This document shows positions 53,183 through 63,175 of a stretch of 64,000 nucleotides of DNA, piece by piece (the first letter of the stretch is position 1; each line of letters begins with the position of its first letter). The notes under the pieces were generated by a model. That model saw only the letters and a list, made by a program, of their open reading frames with translations, searched no databases and was not told where the DNA came from. A program made the position numbers and the translations under genes. Source of the stretch: Achatina immaculata. Lineage: Eukaryota > Mollusca > Gastropoda > Stylommatophora > Achatinidae. Where the stretch lies: NCBI GenBank assembly GCA_009760885.1, contig CM019715.1:21968003-22032002 (forward strand). The letters run 5' to 3'.

Positions 53183-53499
53183 TAAAGCAACAGAACATAG
53201 TTTTGTAGGATTAAAACTGGAAAACATCGTAGACAAAGCACTTTTAGACGCGATAGAAAGAAAAATCACAAGAGAATGACCTGGGATTCAACTACGGACC
53301 CCAGTAGGACGAGCAGTCGTTTAGCCACGAGAGAACAGCGTACCAACGAACTACGCTATCTAGTACCCCCCTCTAGAGTCCGTGTTCGAATTCCATGTAA
53401 TTTTCTTGTGATTTTTCTTTCGCTCACGTCTCACTAAACTCCTTTGTCTACGATTTTTTTGGAGGTCTAATCCTACAAGACTGCGTTCTGTTACTTTAC
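53183..53499. mobile_element. Foldback element F3, uninterrupted copy
   Basis: The left arm has AACAGAAC, GTAGGATTA, ATCGTAGACAAAGCAC, AGAAAGAAAAATCACAAGA and CTGGGATTCAACTACGGAC. The right arm is the reverse complement, from GTCCGTGTTCGAATTCCATG to TCTGTTACTTTA. Arms are about 115 bp. The centre reads tRNA-like (GTGGCTAAACGACTGCTCGT reversed, then B-box-like). Confidence 0.82.
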
Positions 53500-54034
53500 T
53501 GTACGAAAGCCTAGGTCTTTCCTATTTAAAAAAAATTGGATATGAACCAAGGGTGAACATTTGGCAAAGTAAACTTAGAACTCTCACAAAAGACACCACT
53601 AAGTGGCTAAATTGTCGACACATAATGTGTTAATCAGACACCACACGAAGGTTAAACAGAATGTGTTAATCAGACACCACAAGACAGTTAAAACAGACAT
53701 CACCTCGGAGCAGAGCAGACACCACGCAAGGACAGAGCGGAACGTGGAATGAGACCAAATAAACAAACTTGTCAGACTGTAATTACGATAGAAATCTACC
53801 TGCAGTTCTGAGAACTAGTTTCTTTCTTCCTGCAGTATCTGTTAAAACTATTTTGATACGCCTTTGTATGTCTGTAGCCAGTGATGAAAAGAAAGCACCA
53901 AGCAAGTATGATTTATCTGGTACATGATAGGCATATTTGTTCTGTCCGTTTTTTGTGTTTTCGATTACCGTGAAGAGCGCAACAAATATTTGGCCAAGAA
54001 AAGTGGAGTGACAAGAATATGTGTTAAATTTTCT
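53500..54034. other. Gene-free stretch
   Basis: A short duplication (TGTGTTAATCAGACACCACA at 53628 and 53661) is present. Nothing else was recognised. Confidence 0.5.
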
Positions 54035-54710
54035 TGTTAGTTATAGCGATATATTCACAAAGATGTTAGTTATAGTGATATTTACAGGGAGATGTTAGTT
54101 ATAGTGATATGTACACTGAGATGCTGGTTATAGTGATATGTATACGGAGATGGTAGTTAGTCATATTTACACGGAGATGGTAGTTATAGTGATATTTACA
54201 GGTTGATGTTAGTTATAGTGATATTTACAGGGAGATCGTAGTTATAGTGATATTTGCAGGGTAGTTATAGTCATATTTACAGGGAGATGTTAGTTATAGT
54301 TATATTTACAGGGTAGTTATAGTCATATTTACAGGGAGATGTTAGTTATAGTGATATTTACAGGGTAGTTATAGTCATATTTACAGGGAGATGTTAGTTA
54401 TAGTCATATTTACAGGGTAGTTATAGTCATATTTACAGGAAGATGTTAGTTATAGTGATATTTACAGGGTAGTTATAGTCATATTTACAGGAAGATGTTA
54501 GTTATAGTGATATTTACAGGGTAGTTATAGTCATATTTACTGGGAGATGTTAGTTATAGTGATATATACAGGGTAGTTATAGTCATATTTACTGGGAGAT
54601 GTTAGTTATAGTGATATTTACAGGGTAGTTATAGTCATATTTACTGGGAGATGTTAGTTATAGTCATATTTACAGGGTAGTTATAGTGATATTTACTGGG
54701 AGATGGTAGT
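54035..54710. repeat. 52-bp minisatellite, dimer of GTTATAGT units
   Basis: From about 54255 the unit is GGGTAGTTATAGTCATATTT, then ACAGGGAGATGTTAGTTATA and GTGATATTTACA (52 bp). To the left the two halves occur separately as units of about 30 bp. The array therefore shows a monomer-to-dimer transition. Confidence 0.94.
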
Positions 54711-54934
54711 TAAAGAACAACAGAAAGCAAAACGTGGCAACAAAGTAAGCAGGAGACACAGAAAAAAAAAGACACAGTCAAGACGCTTAGTTCAGAGTTG
54801 TCATGCGAAAGAGACAACCGAGGGATACAGCGTTAGTTCTTACATTGTTCTCGTCATATTCGGGAACACTACACATCGTTGTTACGAAGTTTATCCTGGG
54901 CATTTCTCCTTTCCCAGCTTTCTTTCTGCGAATG

Positions 54935-55015
54935 AGCTTTTGGGCGAATGTGCAGGTGTCGAGCAAGAGATTTTTACCTCACGAGACGAGTTCACTAACC
55001 ACTGCGCTACTCTTA
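54935..55015 (-). mobile_element. tRNA-like SINE head fragment
   Basis: On the minus strand GTAGCGCAGTGGTTAGTGAA and CTCGTCTCGTGAGG look like the D-arm and anticodon region of a tRNA with an A box. The B-box position (GCTCGACACC) is degenerate. The flanking body resembles no other SINE here. Confidence 0.4.
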
Positions 55016-55129
55016 CGCGTGTTTGGTGTTGGGGAAAAAGAAAATTCGCGAGAATGACTGAGAACATAACCTGACTTTGACTTTTCTGATCCCCGGGTTT
55101 ATGAGTTTTCACTCTTTTTCCCTAGTGTC

Positions 55130-55740
55130 AGATAATGAAACGTACAGGTCCTCTTCAGCTGTTCTACATCTCCATACAGATGTCGGTGATTGAGGAGTTT
55201 GGTGGCATCAGGTTCTTCCGAAGGTCCTTCAATGCACTGCAGTTCAGAAGATGGTGTTTAACAGTTTCTTCTTCTTGTCTGTTGCAGTGCATGCAGTGTG
55301 GTGTGTGGACAGCGGTCACTCTGTTTAAGTGCTTATTGAGGGTGATGTATCCTGTTCTCAGTCTGAAGATTATGCATTGGTCTCTATTACACAAGCTGTT
55401 ATATCCTGGATTAGGCTTTGGCAGGTGTGTGTATATAGGGATCTTCCAATTGGATTACTGACCCAATTGTCCATCCACTGCTGCTTGCAGTTGTTATGTA
55501 TAATATGCTTAGCTGTTCTCATACTGATGGGGATATGGGGCTGCGACATGGTGGCTCCACTCTTTGCCAGTCTGTCAACACGTTCATTTCCTCTGATATC
55601 TATGTGTCCTGGTATCCAGAGTATGGTGGTCTTGATGCCATATGAGGCCAGCTGGTTAACTGCACTGGGTATGTCAGTGGTAATTGTGATCAGAACCTGT
55701 CTATCCGGTAGGATGAACACCAGCATGAACACTAATCACA
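55130..55740 (-). mobile_element. RNase H and C-terminal region of a LINE (L-O)
   Basis: The minus strand encodes TTILWIPGHIDIRGNERVDR, LAKSGATMSQPHIPI, NNCKQQWMDNWVSNPIGRSL, and in a second frame RDQCIIFRLRTGYITLNKHL, TPHCMHCNRQEEETVKHHLL and NCSALKDLRKNL. WIPGHxxIxGNExxDRLAK is the RNase H end motif and CxxC-x(6)-HHLLNC is the zinc-knuckle-like block typical after it in Jockey/CR1- or I-type LINEs. A frameshift near 55385 separates the two halves. The RT is absent. Confidence 0.87.
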
Positions 55741-56215
55741 CGAAAGAAAAGACATACTCTGAACTGAGGTTGTAGTGTCAGCCATCTCTTCATGTAATGT
55801 ATTGTACGCGCTTCTGGTTTTCTCATTAGCGCGGATAGAATCAAAAGCACGAAATACGTAAGAACACGAAAGGTGAAGGCTGTTTTCAGACTTTATGCCC
55901 GCCCTTAAAGAATGACTGCCAAAATGTCGATTTTTAATGAAGTTCCCTGTGACAAGAGAGGCAGTAAAAAAAAAATCTTATCTTTTTTTTTTAATCCTCT
56001 GACAAATGAGGAAGATATTTAGCATATGTTATTGATGGAAGAGTGCATGGTTTGGAGTGCCGTCTTTATGCTCATTGCTCATTTCCATGTAGCTGATTTT
56101 TATTATAAACAATAGAGATTGCGTTAAAATATGTTGCTCTCACTTAACAAGAAACTCTTATGTTAACAGTGAAATCTGTGAGTGTATGGTTCATTGTAGA
56201 TTAAAGATTACACTG
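55741..56215. other. Gene-free stretch, nothing recognised
   Basis: AT-rich with short A and T runs. Confidence 0.5.
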
Positions 56216-56217
56216 GT

Positions 56218-56325
56218 GCAGACATCTAGAAAACACGAGAGCAACATCTAGAAAACACGAGAAAAACTTCTAGAAAACACAAGAGCAACTTCTAGAAAAC
56301 AGAATAGCAACATCTAGAAAATAAA
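56218..56325. repeat. 22-bp tandem repeat, about 5 copies
   Basis: The unit is AACATCTAGAAAACACGAGA followed by GC, with ACTTC variants. Confidence 0.88.
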
Positions 56326-56589
56326 ATTTCAGATACATAATTCTAGTGTTGTCTACTCACCCACAAGGTCGTGAGTTTGGACCACGCTTCTGGGACATCC
56401 AGTCGACGAGGTTGTACAAATGGGTACTTGGTGCTAGTGTTGGCTAGAACAGCTCTGAAGTTGTAAATATGTCCCTGCAAGGCAAGGGCACACAACGCTG
56501 TCCGCGAATGAAGGTGAAACATAATATCGCTAGAAGTTCAGTCCCATTAGTACGTGATTTAGCTCAAGGCCAGGGGGGATAAACGGATA

Positions 56590-56765
56590 AAAACACAGTG
56601 ATTATAACAGACATTAGAGTGATTGAATCAGACTTTATACTGATTGTTATGAAATCAGACTTTTTGCAGATTGTGACTGAATAAGACTTTATACTGACTG
56701 TAATTGATTCAAACTTTGTACAGAAGGTGAGTGAATCAGAATTTATGAAGATTACATCAGATATT
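56590..56765. repeat. Degenerate repeat of about 28-30 bp
   Basis: Loose units contain ATTG(T/A)(T/G)A-TGAATCAGACTTTATACTG. Divergence is high. The minus frame at 56564-56788, rich in SITISIKSDS, is a translation of it. The stretch just before it (56340-56540) has a faint SINE-like look that I do not call. Confidence 0.7.
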
Positions 56766-56821
56766 AGACTGTTCACATAAGGCACCATAGCAATTACATC
56801 ATATTTTTTTTACAAATCTGA

Positions 56822-57065
56822 CAACCATCATCATAATCATCATCATCATTTCGTGCCGTCTCTCCATTGAAAGTTGGTTGCAATGAATCTCCCACCCTGC
56901 TCTGTTCTTTGTCTCGTAGCGCACTCGGTCAAGCTTGTCCCTGTCCATCTCTTGATGTTGTTCCCCCATCTACGTCCCTTTCGTCCTCTTGTTCTTTTCC
57001 CTTCGATCTTGCCTTCAAGAAAGGGTCTTCAATATAGCATTATGCCTCCTGACACACCAAAAGAA
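56822..57065 (-). mobile_element. LINE (L-N) 3' end
   Basis: Minus strand: a broken frame reads IEGKRTRGRKGRRWGNNIKR, WTGTSLTECATRQRTEQ and ends after a further 20 or so residues. A (TGA)n-type tail follows (CATCATCATAATCATCATCA at 56827). KRxRGRxxxRWxxNIKxWTG is a familiar LINE protein ending. Only about 240 bp remain. Confidence 0.68.
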
Positions 57066-57179
57066 TATTAATTGTCTTGTTTTTTTTATGATTTTCGCTA
57101 TTTTTCTTTTCACTTCTAGTTGGTTTAGGACATTTCTTGTTTTGTTTTGTTTCTTTATGTCCACTGCTTACGCCCTATT

Positions 57180-57720
57180 AGGAACAGAACAGGCCAAGCA
57201 AAGACTGCATTTCAGAGAATGAGAAACATATTAGCCAACACATTCTTATCAATGAATGTTAGAAAACGAGTCCTAAAATGCTATATTGAGCCTATCTTGT
57301 TATATGGAAGTGAATCATGGACAATAGGCAAGTCTGCACAAAAATCATTGGAAGCATCCGAAATGTGGTTTGTTAGAAGAATGTTGCGAATCCCCTGGAC
57401 AGCAAAAATAACTAATGAAGAATGTATGAGAAGAGCTAGAGAGACAAAAAAACCTTGCCAAAAAGATAAGAGAGAGACAATGTACTATCATAGGACATGC
57501 AATGAGGAGAGGGGGGATTGAAAATATTATAACAACAGGAAAAGCAGAAGGAAGAAGATCAAGAGGAAGACCAAGAGAAATGATACTGGACAGTCTGACG
57601 GGATGGTTGGAGAGGAGATCACCAACTGACCTGATGGCCTGCATGAAGGATCGTGTACTCTGGAGAAGCATAATAGCCAACGCCAGTCGGCATGGCACAT
57701 GATGATGATGATGATGACTA
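57180..57720 (+). mobile_element. L-A LINE with 11-bp TSD
   Basis: TACGCCCTATT flanks it at 57169-57179 and 57721-57731. It encodes TGQAKTAFQRMRNILANTFL, VLKCYIEPILLYGSESWTIG and EMWFVRRMLRIPWTAKITNE, with a frame break near 57450. In another frame MRRGGIENIITTGKAEGRRS and RPREMILDSLTGWLERRSPT lead to ANASRHGT and the (ATG)n tail at 57700-57716. Confidence 0.94.
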
Positions 57721-57854
57721 TACGCCCTATTCTTCCAAATACATGCACTTCAAGAGCCGCAATTTTATTTTCTGTTGTCTGATAATACGCGATAATAGAT
57801 TACAAAATTTATACTGTTTGCCAATTCAGTTAAACTGTCTCACCCAGATCAGTT

Positions 57855-58112
57855 TCCATGTGGTCCAAACTACAGAACATACCCCACAAGAGTGCCCAAA
57901 CCATGCAGACCTGAGGCATGAGACATGGTCAGAGGACACAAGCTTGGGGCAAAGGCTTTGGGGCTCCTATCAGGATCGGAGAGGGGGGGGGGGACTGCGG
58001 GCTTTGCTATGTCGATATGATTGGACCAACAACCTCGAACGCAGAAGAAGAAGAAGAAGAAGAAGAAGAAGAAGAAGAAGAAGAAGAAGAAGAAGAAGAA
58101 GAAGAAGAAGGA
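57855..58112 (+). mobile_element. LINE (L-J) 3' end with (GAA)n tail
   Basis: The plus strand reads TPQECPNHADLRHETWSEDT, SLGQRLWGSYQD and LRALL, then AACCTCGAACGCAGAAG and an expanded (GAA)n at 58042-58110. EHxxxxCPxxxxLRxxTW is a common ending of LINE proteins (the Cys/His block after RT or RNase H). It matches the reversed copy at 19498-19648. A G run near 57984-57993 disrupts the frame. Confidence 0.78.
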
Positions 58113-59024
58113 AAAGAGATAACCACCTGGTATAATGTTTCTAAGATGGGCGCAGAACGAAGAGGCTGTTCTGCTTCGTTTACCTTGCGTGTATTCTCTA
58201 ATATTAACTCTTGCCTGTTTAAGATTGCGGGGAATGATTGAAGTGCTGTGGGATTGTGCTCGTTTTTCGTGCTTTCTTTCGCCAGCAGCAGGTTCTGGAG
58301 TGAAACGGGCTTAAAATAGATCCCAACATGCGTGCGCAGGTGAATCAAGTTTCCTAGCTCTATGCATTTCCACGCTGGGGAGTGAGTCTTGGAGTGTCTG
58401 AAACAAAATGAAAGAGGAACAAAAAATACTTGTTCCAAAGAGTAAAAAATATGGCAGAGGATCGTGAAACTTAGACTACCTGTTTACAGTTTGTAAAACG
58501 TGGGGATTTTTTTTAAAAATCAGAAACCGACGTCTTGCAAGTAAAAAGAAGAGCTAGGCGAGTATTGCGTTTGGGTTTATGTTGTTCATACTATTATATA
58601 GAGGTCTGGTCATAGTGAGAAACTGTGACTTATTACATAATGTGTAGTCCATGCTTATTTGGCAATTTATGAGAGGACAGTATAATTGGTTTACTGGTTT
58701 TTTTTAGTGTTTTTAAACTTTTTTTTTCAAGTGTTTTTAAGCTGTTTTGTTTTTTAGTTTTTTTTTTTCTTCAAGTTTTTTTAAGCCTTTTTGTTTTTTA
58801 GTGTTTTAAATTGTTTTTTTTTCAATTGTATTTTAAGCTGTCTCGTTTTTAGTGTTTTTAAGCTTTTTTTTTTCAGAAGTAAAATTACTTTGTGGGCACA
58901 TCAAAGACTAACATTTCAGTGAGCATTTATGAAACTTTTCATCTTATTTGACTTTACGTTTTTATCTGGAAAAAGGTAATTTGCTGAAATGTTTATATCA
59001 TTTATTTATTTATTTTGTGATTAT

Positions 59025-59056
<32 letters not shown>

Positions 59057-59276
59057 TGTTTTCTTTCTTCCTTCGTTCTTTCTTTAATATATATGCTTGC
59101 TAGATATGATAGATTTTAACAAGTTTTCTTGGCTCATAATCGCATTTAACATGTTCTTTGTGAGGCAGCCACGGGACTTAACTTTCATCTGTCCTAGGCG
59201 TGTTCTTGTTTCTTGTTTTTAAATCATTCTATAAAACTTATTAGTTATAACGTCAACACTTGTACACTATATACGT
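58113..59276. other. T-rich stretch
   Basis: From 58690 to 58880 a loose repeat of about 40-50 bp, TTTTAAGC(T/C)(T/G)TTTTGTTTTTTAGT, is visible. A (TTTC)n tract lies at 59030-59056. No gene was recognised. Confidence 0.5.
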
Positions 59277-59582
59277 TTAAATCCTATAGTAATGTAACTG
59301 TTGTTTCTTCTCCAATGTTTTTTTTTTTCGTTTTCTAAAGCCACGTTTCATATTTTTCATTACAATATCCGGGTTTGTAAGATCCTGGTAGCCGATTACT
59401 TCCGAGAACCGTCTTCGTAACTCCGAACGATGTTTATACCCGGCAAGTTCGAACAGACAGAAGCCAGGAGTTCGTAGCATAGCACGGTCGAGACACGTCA
59501 TTGAACCAGGGCTCCACACGTCGATAAAAACGTTTAATGAAACTGATTTGCAAGCCAGACTTCTAGAACTGACATGCTTCAT
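59277..59582 (-). CDS. Unrecognised 101-codon open frame
   Basis: It starts MKHVSSRSLACKSVSLNVFI and includes FELAGYKHRSELRRRFSEVI and a basic tail, MKRGFRKRKKK. It is non-repetitive and of more balanced composition than its surroundings, which is the only reason to list it. I see no domain, signal peptide, neighbour or splice context. It may be a chance frame or a fragment of an old gene or element. Confidence 0.15.
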   Translation of the reverse strand: MKHVSSRSLACKSVSLNVFIDVWSPGSMTCLDRAMLRTPGFCLFELAGYKHRSELRRRFSEVIGYQDLTNPDIVMKNMKRGFRKRKKKTLEKKQQLHYYRI

Positions 59583-59858
59583 ATTGACATACCCTCGATA
59601 GTCTGAAACGGCGCCAAATGTAGCTTAAACATCGATTGTTCGGTCCGTAAATGCGGGGTTCCAATTGTTGATACAAACAAGACACGTAGAAACAAACATG
59701 GCCGGTCTTATAAGTGCATGTAGTTATTTTCTCATTATTTCTCTATATTGCCTTGTTTTCTGACATGTTTATATATAAGAGTGGCTATTATGAAAACAAA
59801 GAGTATAAACCAGTCTGAACTATATTTTTATTAATTATATATGTGTTGCAGCTAAAAT

Positions 59859-60082
59859 GCCCGCATAGTGGAGTAGTTAGTTCACTCGCCCGAAGATAAC
59901 AAGGTCTCCGGTTCGGCGTCCCTCTCAGGTGGATTTTTTTTTTTTTTGAGGACCGACCGGCACTGGGGTTCACCCAGGCTAAAAAAAAAAGTGGGTACCT
60001 GGGTTTTCCCCTAGGAAAACAAAGGCAGCAGGGACAGTTGCTGGCATCCCTATCTCAAATGCTGTTGTGCCCTAGAAACGTG
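59859..60082 (+). mobile_element. SINE-1 copy
   Basis: The head has A-box-like TAGTGGAGTAGTTAGTTCAC and B-box-like GGTTCGGCGTCC. The body has GGGGTTCACCCAGGCT, GTGGGTACCTGGGTTTTCCC, CTAGGAAAAC and GTTGCTGGCATCCC, as in the copy at 51037. A T run and an A run interrupt the body. Confidence 0.83.
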
Positions 60083-60255
60083 AAGGCACGAACACTTCTC
60101 GCATGTGAAGGCGCTAACACTTCTCGCATGTGAAGGCGCTAACACTTCTCGCATGTGAAGGCGCTAACACTTCTCGCATGTGAAGGCGCTAACACTTCTC
60201 GCATGTGAAGGCGCTAACACTTCTCGCATGTGAAGGCGCTAACACTTCTCGCCCC
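60083..60255. repeat. 25-bp minisatellite, about 7 copies
   Basis: The unit is GTGAAGGCGCTAACACTTCT followed by CGCAT. Nearly perfect copies. It starts at the SINE-1 end and stops where the LINE fragment begins. Confidence 0.96.
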
Positions 60256-60555
60256 TACGCCATGCAACTGCTGGGACACAGAGACACTGAGGTGAAGGAG
60301 GCAACATCAGATAAACGCAGAGGATTACAATGGACACTCGACACAGTGCTGGAGGGGGATATTTTTCCACTGACAGGCAGGCACAAAGATATGCAAGATA
60401 AAATTTTAAAAAGCTAACTCAGAATGCTAACAATATGAGATTAAAGATCAAAAATAGGAAAGACAACGTTAGTGAAGCAAAATATGAACAACAGAAATGT
60501 ACTGAGACTAGATAACAAGCTAGTGGAGGAGGTCAACGAATTCGTATATCTTGGC
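60256..60555 (+). mobile_element. LINE (L-K) RT palm fragment, fused to R7
   Basis: One frame reads RRGLQWTLDTVLEGDIFPLT and RHKDMQDKIL, corresponding to the region around the RT catalytic motif, although the FADD residues themselves are replaced. A second frame reads NMNNRNVLRLDNKLVEEVNE and FVYLGG, the block that follows the palm in such elements. At FVYLGG it joins repeat R7 at 60556. Stops and shifts show long decay. Confidence 0.75.
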
Positions 60556-61652
60556 GGTTCTAAGGACTGTTATAGCCGGAGGTGGGGTGGAGGATACGTT
60601 CTCCACTCCAATTAAATGTCTCCAAGGCGTGCGTCTCAAATAGCCTCTGACAGTCAAGTCCAGCTCCTGACCTTCTCGTGGCGGAACTATTCAAACTGAC
60701 AGGAGAAGGGGCGAAGGCGAATATCTGGCGCCTGAAAACCAGACGCTTCAGGTAGATGAGAGTCTTGTTTGGTAGCTCATCTGAGAGAAGGAAAACTCTG
60801 ATGTAAAACCCGCTGCTAGCGAGATTCTTCAGCTACCGTGCGTGAAGTGGGGCTCCTCCCGGCCAGTTAAGAAAGGTGCGAATGGGGTTGCCGCGAGGTG
60901 CCACAGTGGAAAAGATGAAAGAAAGGATTAAGTGAAGTAATCAGTAGTCTCAAGGTCAGGACTGCTCAAATCACGGCATCTCTGCTCTGGAGGCCTACCA
61001 CGTCCGATATACACCCATACTAGTGAAATATGCCTAAACCGGCTTAACCCTGGGGTAAAACTTGATGACTTCTCATGTCACGGTACCTCCGCTCTAGAGG
61101 TCGAACACGTCCTAAACGCGCCCATACTGGGATAATACTCCTAAACCGGCTTAACCCAGGGTGAAACCTACTATTGGCGAAGATTCGTCCTCCTCGACAA
61201 AAGTTACGTCAAGCTCACAACTAGGAAGTGTAGCGGCCACGATTACAAAACGCTGAAGTCGGAGATACTGGACCAGTGCAATCTAGGTAGGCAACGACTT
61301 CTCACTCGACGGAGATATATGCGTATTCTAATCACGCTGAGGTTTTCCAGTTAGAAAGTCCAACGCTGGACTAGATGGGCAGCCACCTCTCATCCGTCGG
61401 GGATATACGGATATCCAAAACACGTCGATGTTTTCCGGTGAGAAAGTCCAACTCTGGACTGGATAGGCAACCACCTCTCACCCAGCGAGGATATACTGAC
61501 ATACAAAACACGTCAAAGTTTTCTGGTGAGAAAGTTCAACTCTAGATTAAATTGGTGCAACGAAAATCACAGTGTCACGCACTCCCGCTTCTGTGACCCA
61601 CCGAGAATACAGTCGCAAGCCCCCCGATACGTGGTCCTCTCGGGGATCTCTT
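60556..61652. repeat. Structured 1.1-kb noncoding repeat (R7), copy 2
   Basis: It aligns with 34833-35940: GGAGGTGGGGTGGAG, CCTCTGACAGTCAAGTCCAG, GACAGGAGAAGGGG, GGTAGATGAGAGTC and CTAAACCGGCTTAA among others. It holds two of the CGGYACCTCYGCTCTAGAGG modules (about 60974 and 61080). It carries three copies of a unit of about 80 bp around GTTTTCCGGTGAGAAAGTCC (61340-61550), where the other copy has one. It is joined on the left to a LINE fragment and on the right to mariner sequence. Confidence 0.85.
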
Positions 61653-62358
61653 GTGGCCCTCACATGACCACATGGAGCATAAACAAAATGGCGAGTGCTG
61701 AAGTTTCGTTTCGTCAACGTGCTGTTATTGAGTTTCTCGTTAAAGAGGAAATCACCGCTGCTAAAATTCATCAAAGACTTGAACTTGATTATGGAGATGT
61801 GCATGGGTACTAATAGTGTTAGGAGGTGGGTGAACGATTTCAAAGATGAAAACACGAGCATCCAAGATATGCCCCGCAGCTGTCGCCCTCGAACTGCCTC
61901 CACTGAACGCAACGTGGACAGGGTTGACGACATCATTAAAGAAGCAGACGTGTCACAGTGTCTGAAATCGCTGTAAATCTTGGAATAGGACGTAATACAG
62001 TATATAAAATGATTGAATGACGTGTCACAGTGTCTGAAATGGCTGTAAATCTTGGAATAGGACGTAATACAGTATAGAAAATGATTGAATCTCTGGGCTA
62101 TAGAAAAGTTTGTGCCCGCTGGGTCCCACAGGAGAGAACGTCCAGAAAGCAGTGCGTCTGTGCCGTCGGTCAGCTGGAACGTAATTCTAACGGGAGGGTA
62201 TTTTAAAACTTGCAGAGCGATGGAAAAATGTATGCAGAGAAATGGAGATTGTGTTGAAAAGTGAAGAAAAGAATGCAGTTAAGGTGATACATTTATATTT
62301 TCTCTATCTATAAATTCTGATTAAAAAAAATGCTCACGACTTTCCGTATGACCCTCGT
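61653..62358 (+). mobile_element. Mariner (SETMAR-type) element, internally deleted
   Basis: From an ATG at 61688 it encodes MASAEVSFRQRAVIEFLVKE, then (after a shift near 61802) SVRRWVNDFKDENTSIQDMP, RPRTASTERNVDRVDDIIKE, VSEIAVNLGIGRNTVYKMIE and SLGYRKVCARWVP. These are the two helix-turn-helix regions of a mariner transposase, which bind the inverted terminal repeats. The catalytic D,D34D domain is missing; sequence jumps to an end-like segment, and GCTCACGACTTTCCGTATGA near 62331 resembles a mariner terminal repeat. A 72-bp tandem duplication (61947-62018 and 62019-62090) repeats the second helix-turn-helix. Two shifts and stops make it non-functional. The matching 5' terminal repeat is not visible. 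Confidence 0.88.
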
Positions 62359-63002
62359 GGAAGATGGATACAGCACAGGGGACATCAACAACAAACTTAC
62401 TAGAGCAAACCAGGCTTTTGCAATGCTGCAGACTATATGGAAATCTAAAAAACTAAGCATGAAGATGAAAATCAGGATATTTAAGAGTAATGTTCTAAGT
62501 GTACTACTCTATGGAAGTGAATGCTGGAAAATGACCAAAACTATGGAAAACAAGCTGAATTCTTTCCAGATTAAATGTTTACTAAGAATTAGAAAAATAT
62601 TTTAGCCAAACACCATAAGAAACAATATTTTGTTGGCAGAATGCAGATGAAGCCACTGACGGCAGTTATTGAGGAAAGACACTGGTGATGGTTGGGGCAT
62701 GTGCTCCAGATGACTGACAACTCACTACCCAAAAATAGCACTAAGATGGACACTACAGGGGAACAGAAGTGAGGGCAGACCAAAGGAGACATGGAAAAGA
62801 ACAACAGAGAGGATGTTGAGCAATAGAGGGTTCACTTGGGTAGGAGTGGGAAAAAAAGGCAAAGGACAGGCATTTGAGGAAAACCCTTGCAGAAGCCCCT
62901 TGTTCCTTGGGCACTTAAGGTTCAGAGAGAAAGAGAGAGATAGAGAGAGAGAGATAGAGATAGAGAGAGAGAGAGGGGAGAGAGAGAGGGGGATAGAGAG
63001 AC
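62359..63002 (+). mobile_element. 5'-truncated LINE (L-C), long GA tail
   Basis: It begins at EDGYSTGDINNKLTRANQAF, directly after the mariner end, and continues with IFKSNVLSVLLYGSECWKMT and FQIKCLLRIRKIF, where a stop (TAG at 62603) falls in the codon that is Trp in the 20-kb copy. Downstream blocks for ALRWTLQGNR-type, RPKETWKRTTERML and the final residues are frame-broken. The tail is an irregular GAGAGATA tract at 62926-63002. No duplication is clear. Confidence 0.87.
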
Positions 63003-63024
63003 TGACGGATATATTGTTAGTGCC

Positions 63025-63175
63025 ATTATCTTCCCTGGGCTGACGTGCCAGTATCTTCCCTGGGCTGACGTGCCAGTATCTTCCCTGGGATGACGTGGCA
63101 TTATCTTCCCTGGGCTGACGTGGCATTATCTTCCCTGGGCTAACGTGCCAGTATCTTCTATGGGCTGACGGCACA
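63025..63175. repeat. 25-bp minisatellite, about 6 copies
   Basis: The unit is TATCTTCCCTGGGCTGACGT followed by G(C/G)CA(G/T). It starts just beyond the GA tail of the L-C copy. Confidence 0.94.

Noticed and set aside
54703..55074. 123-codon ORF with a basic N-terminus
   Set aside because: It overlaps a 52-bp array end and an antisense tRNA-like fragment, and matches no family I know.
57692..58135. 147-codon ORF ending in poly-Arg/Glu
   Set aside because: A fusion of the L-A tail flank, an L-J 3' end and a (GAA)n tract; not a gene.
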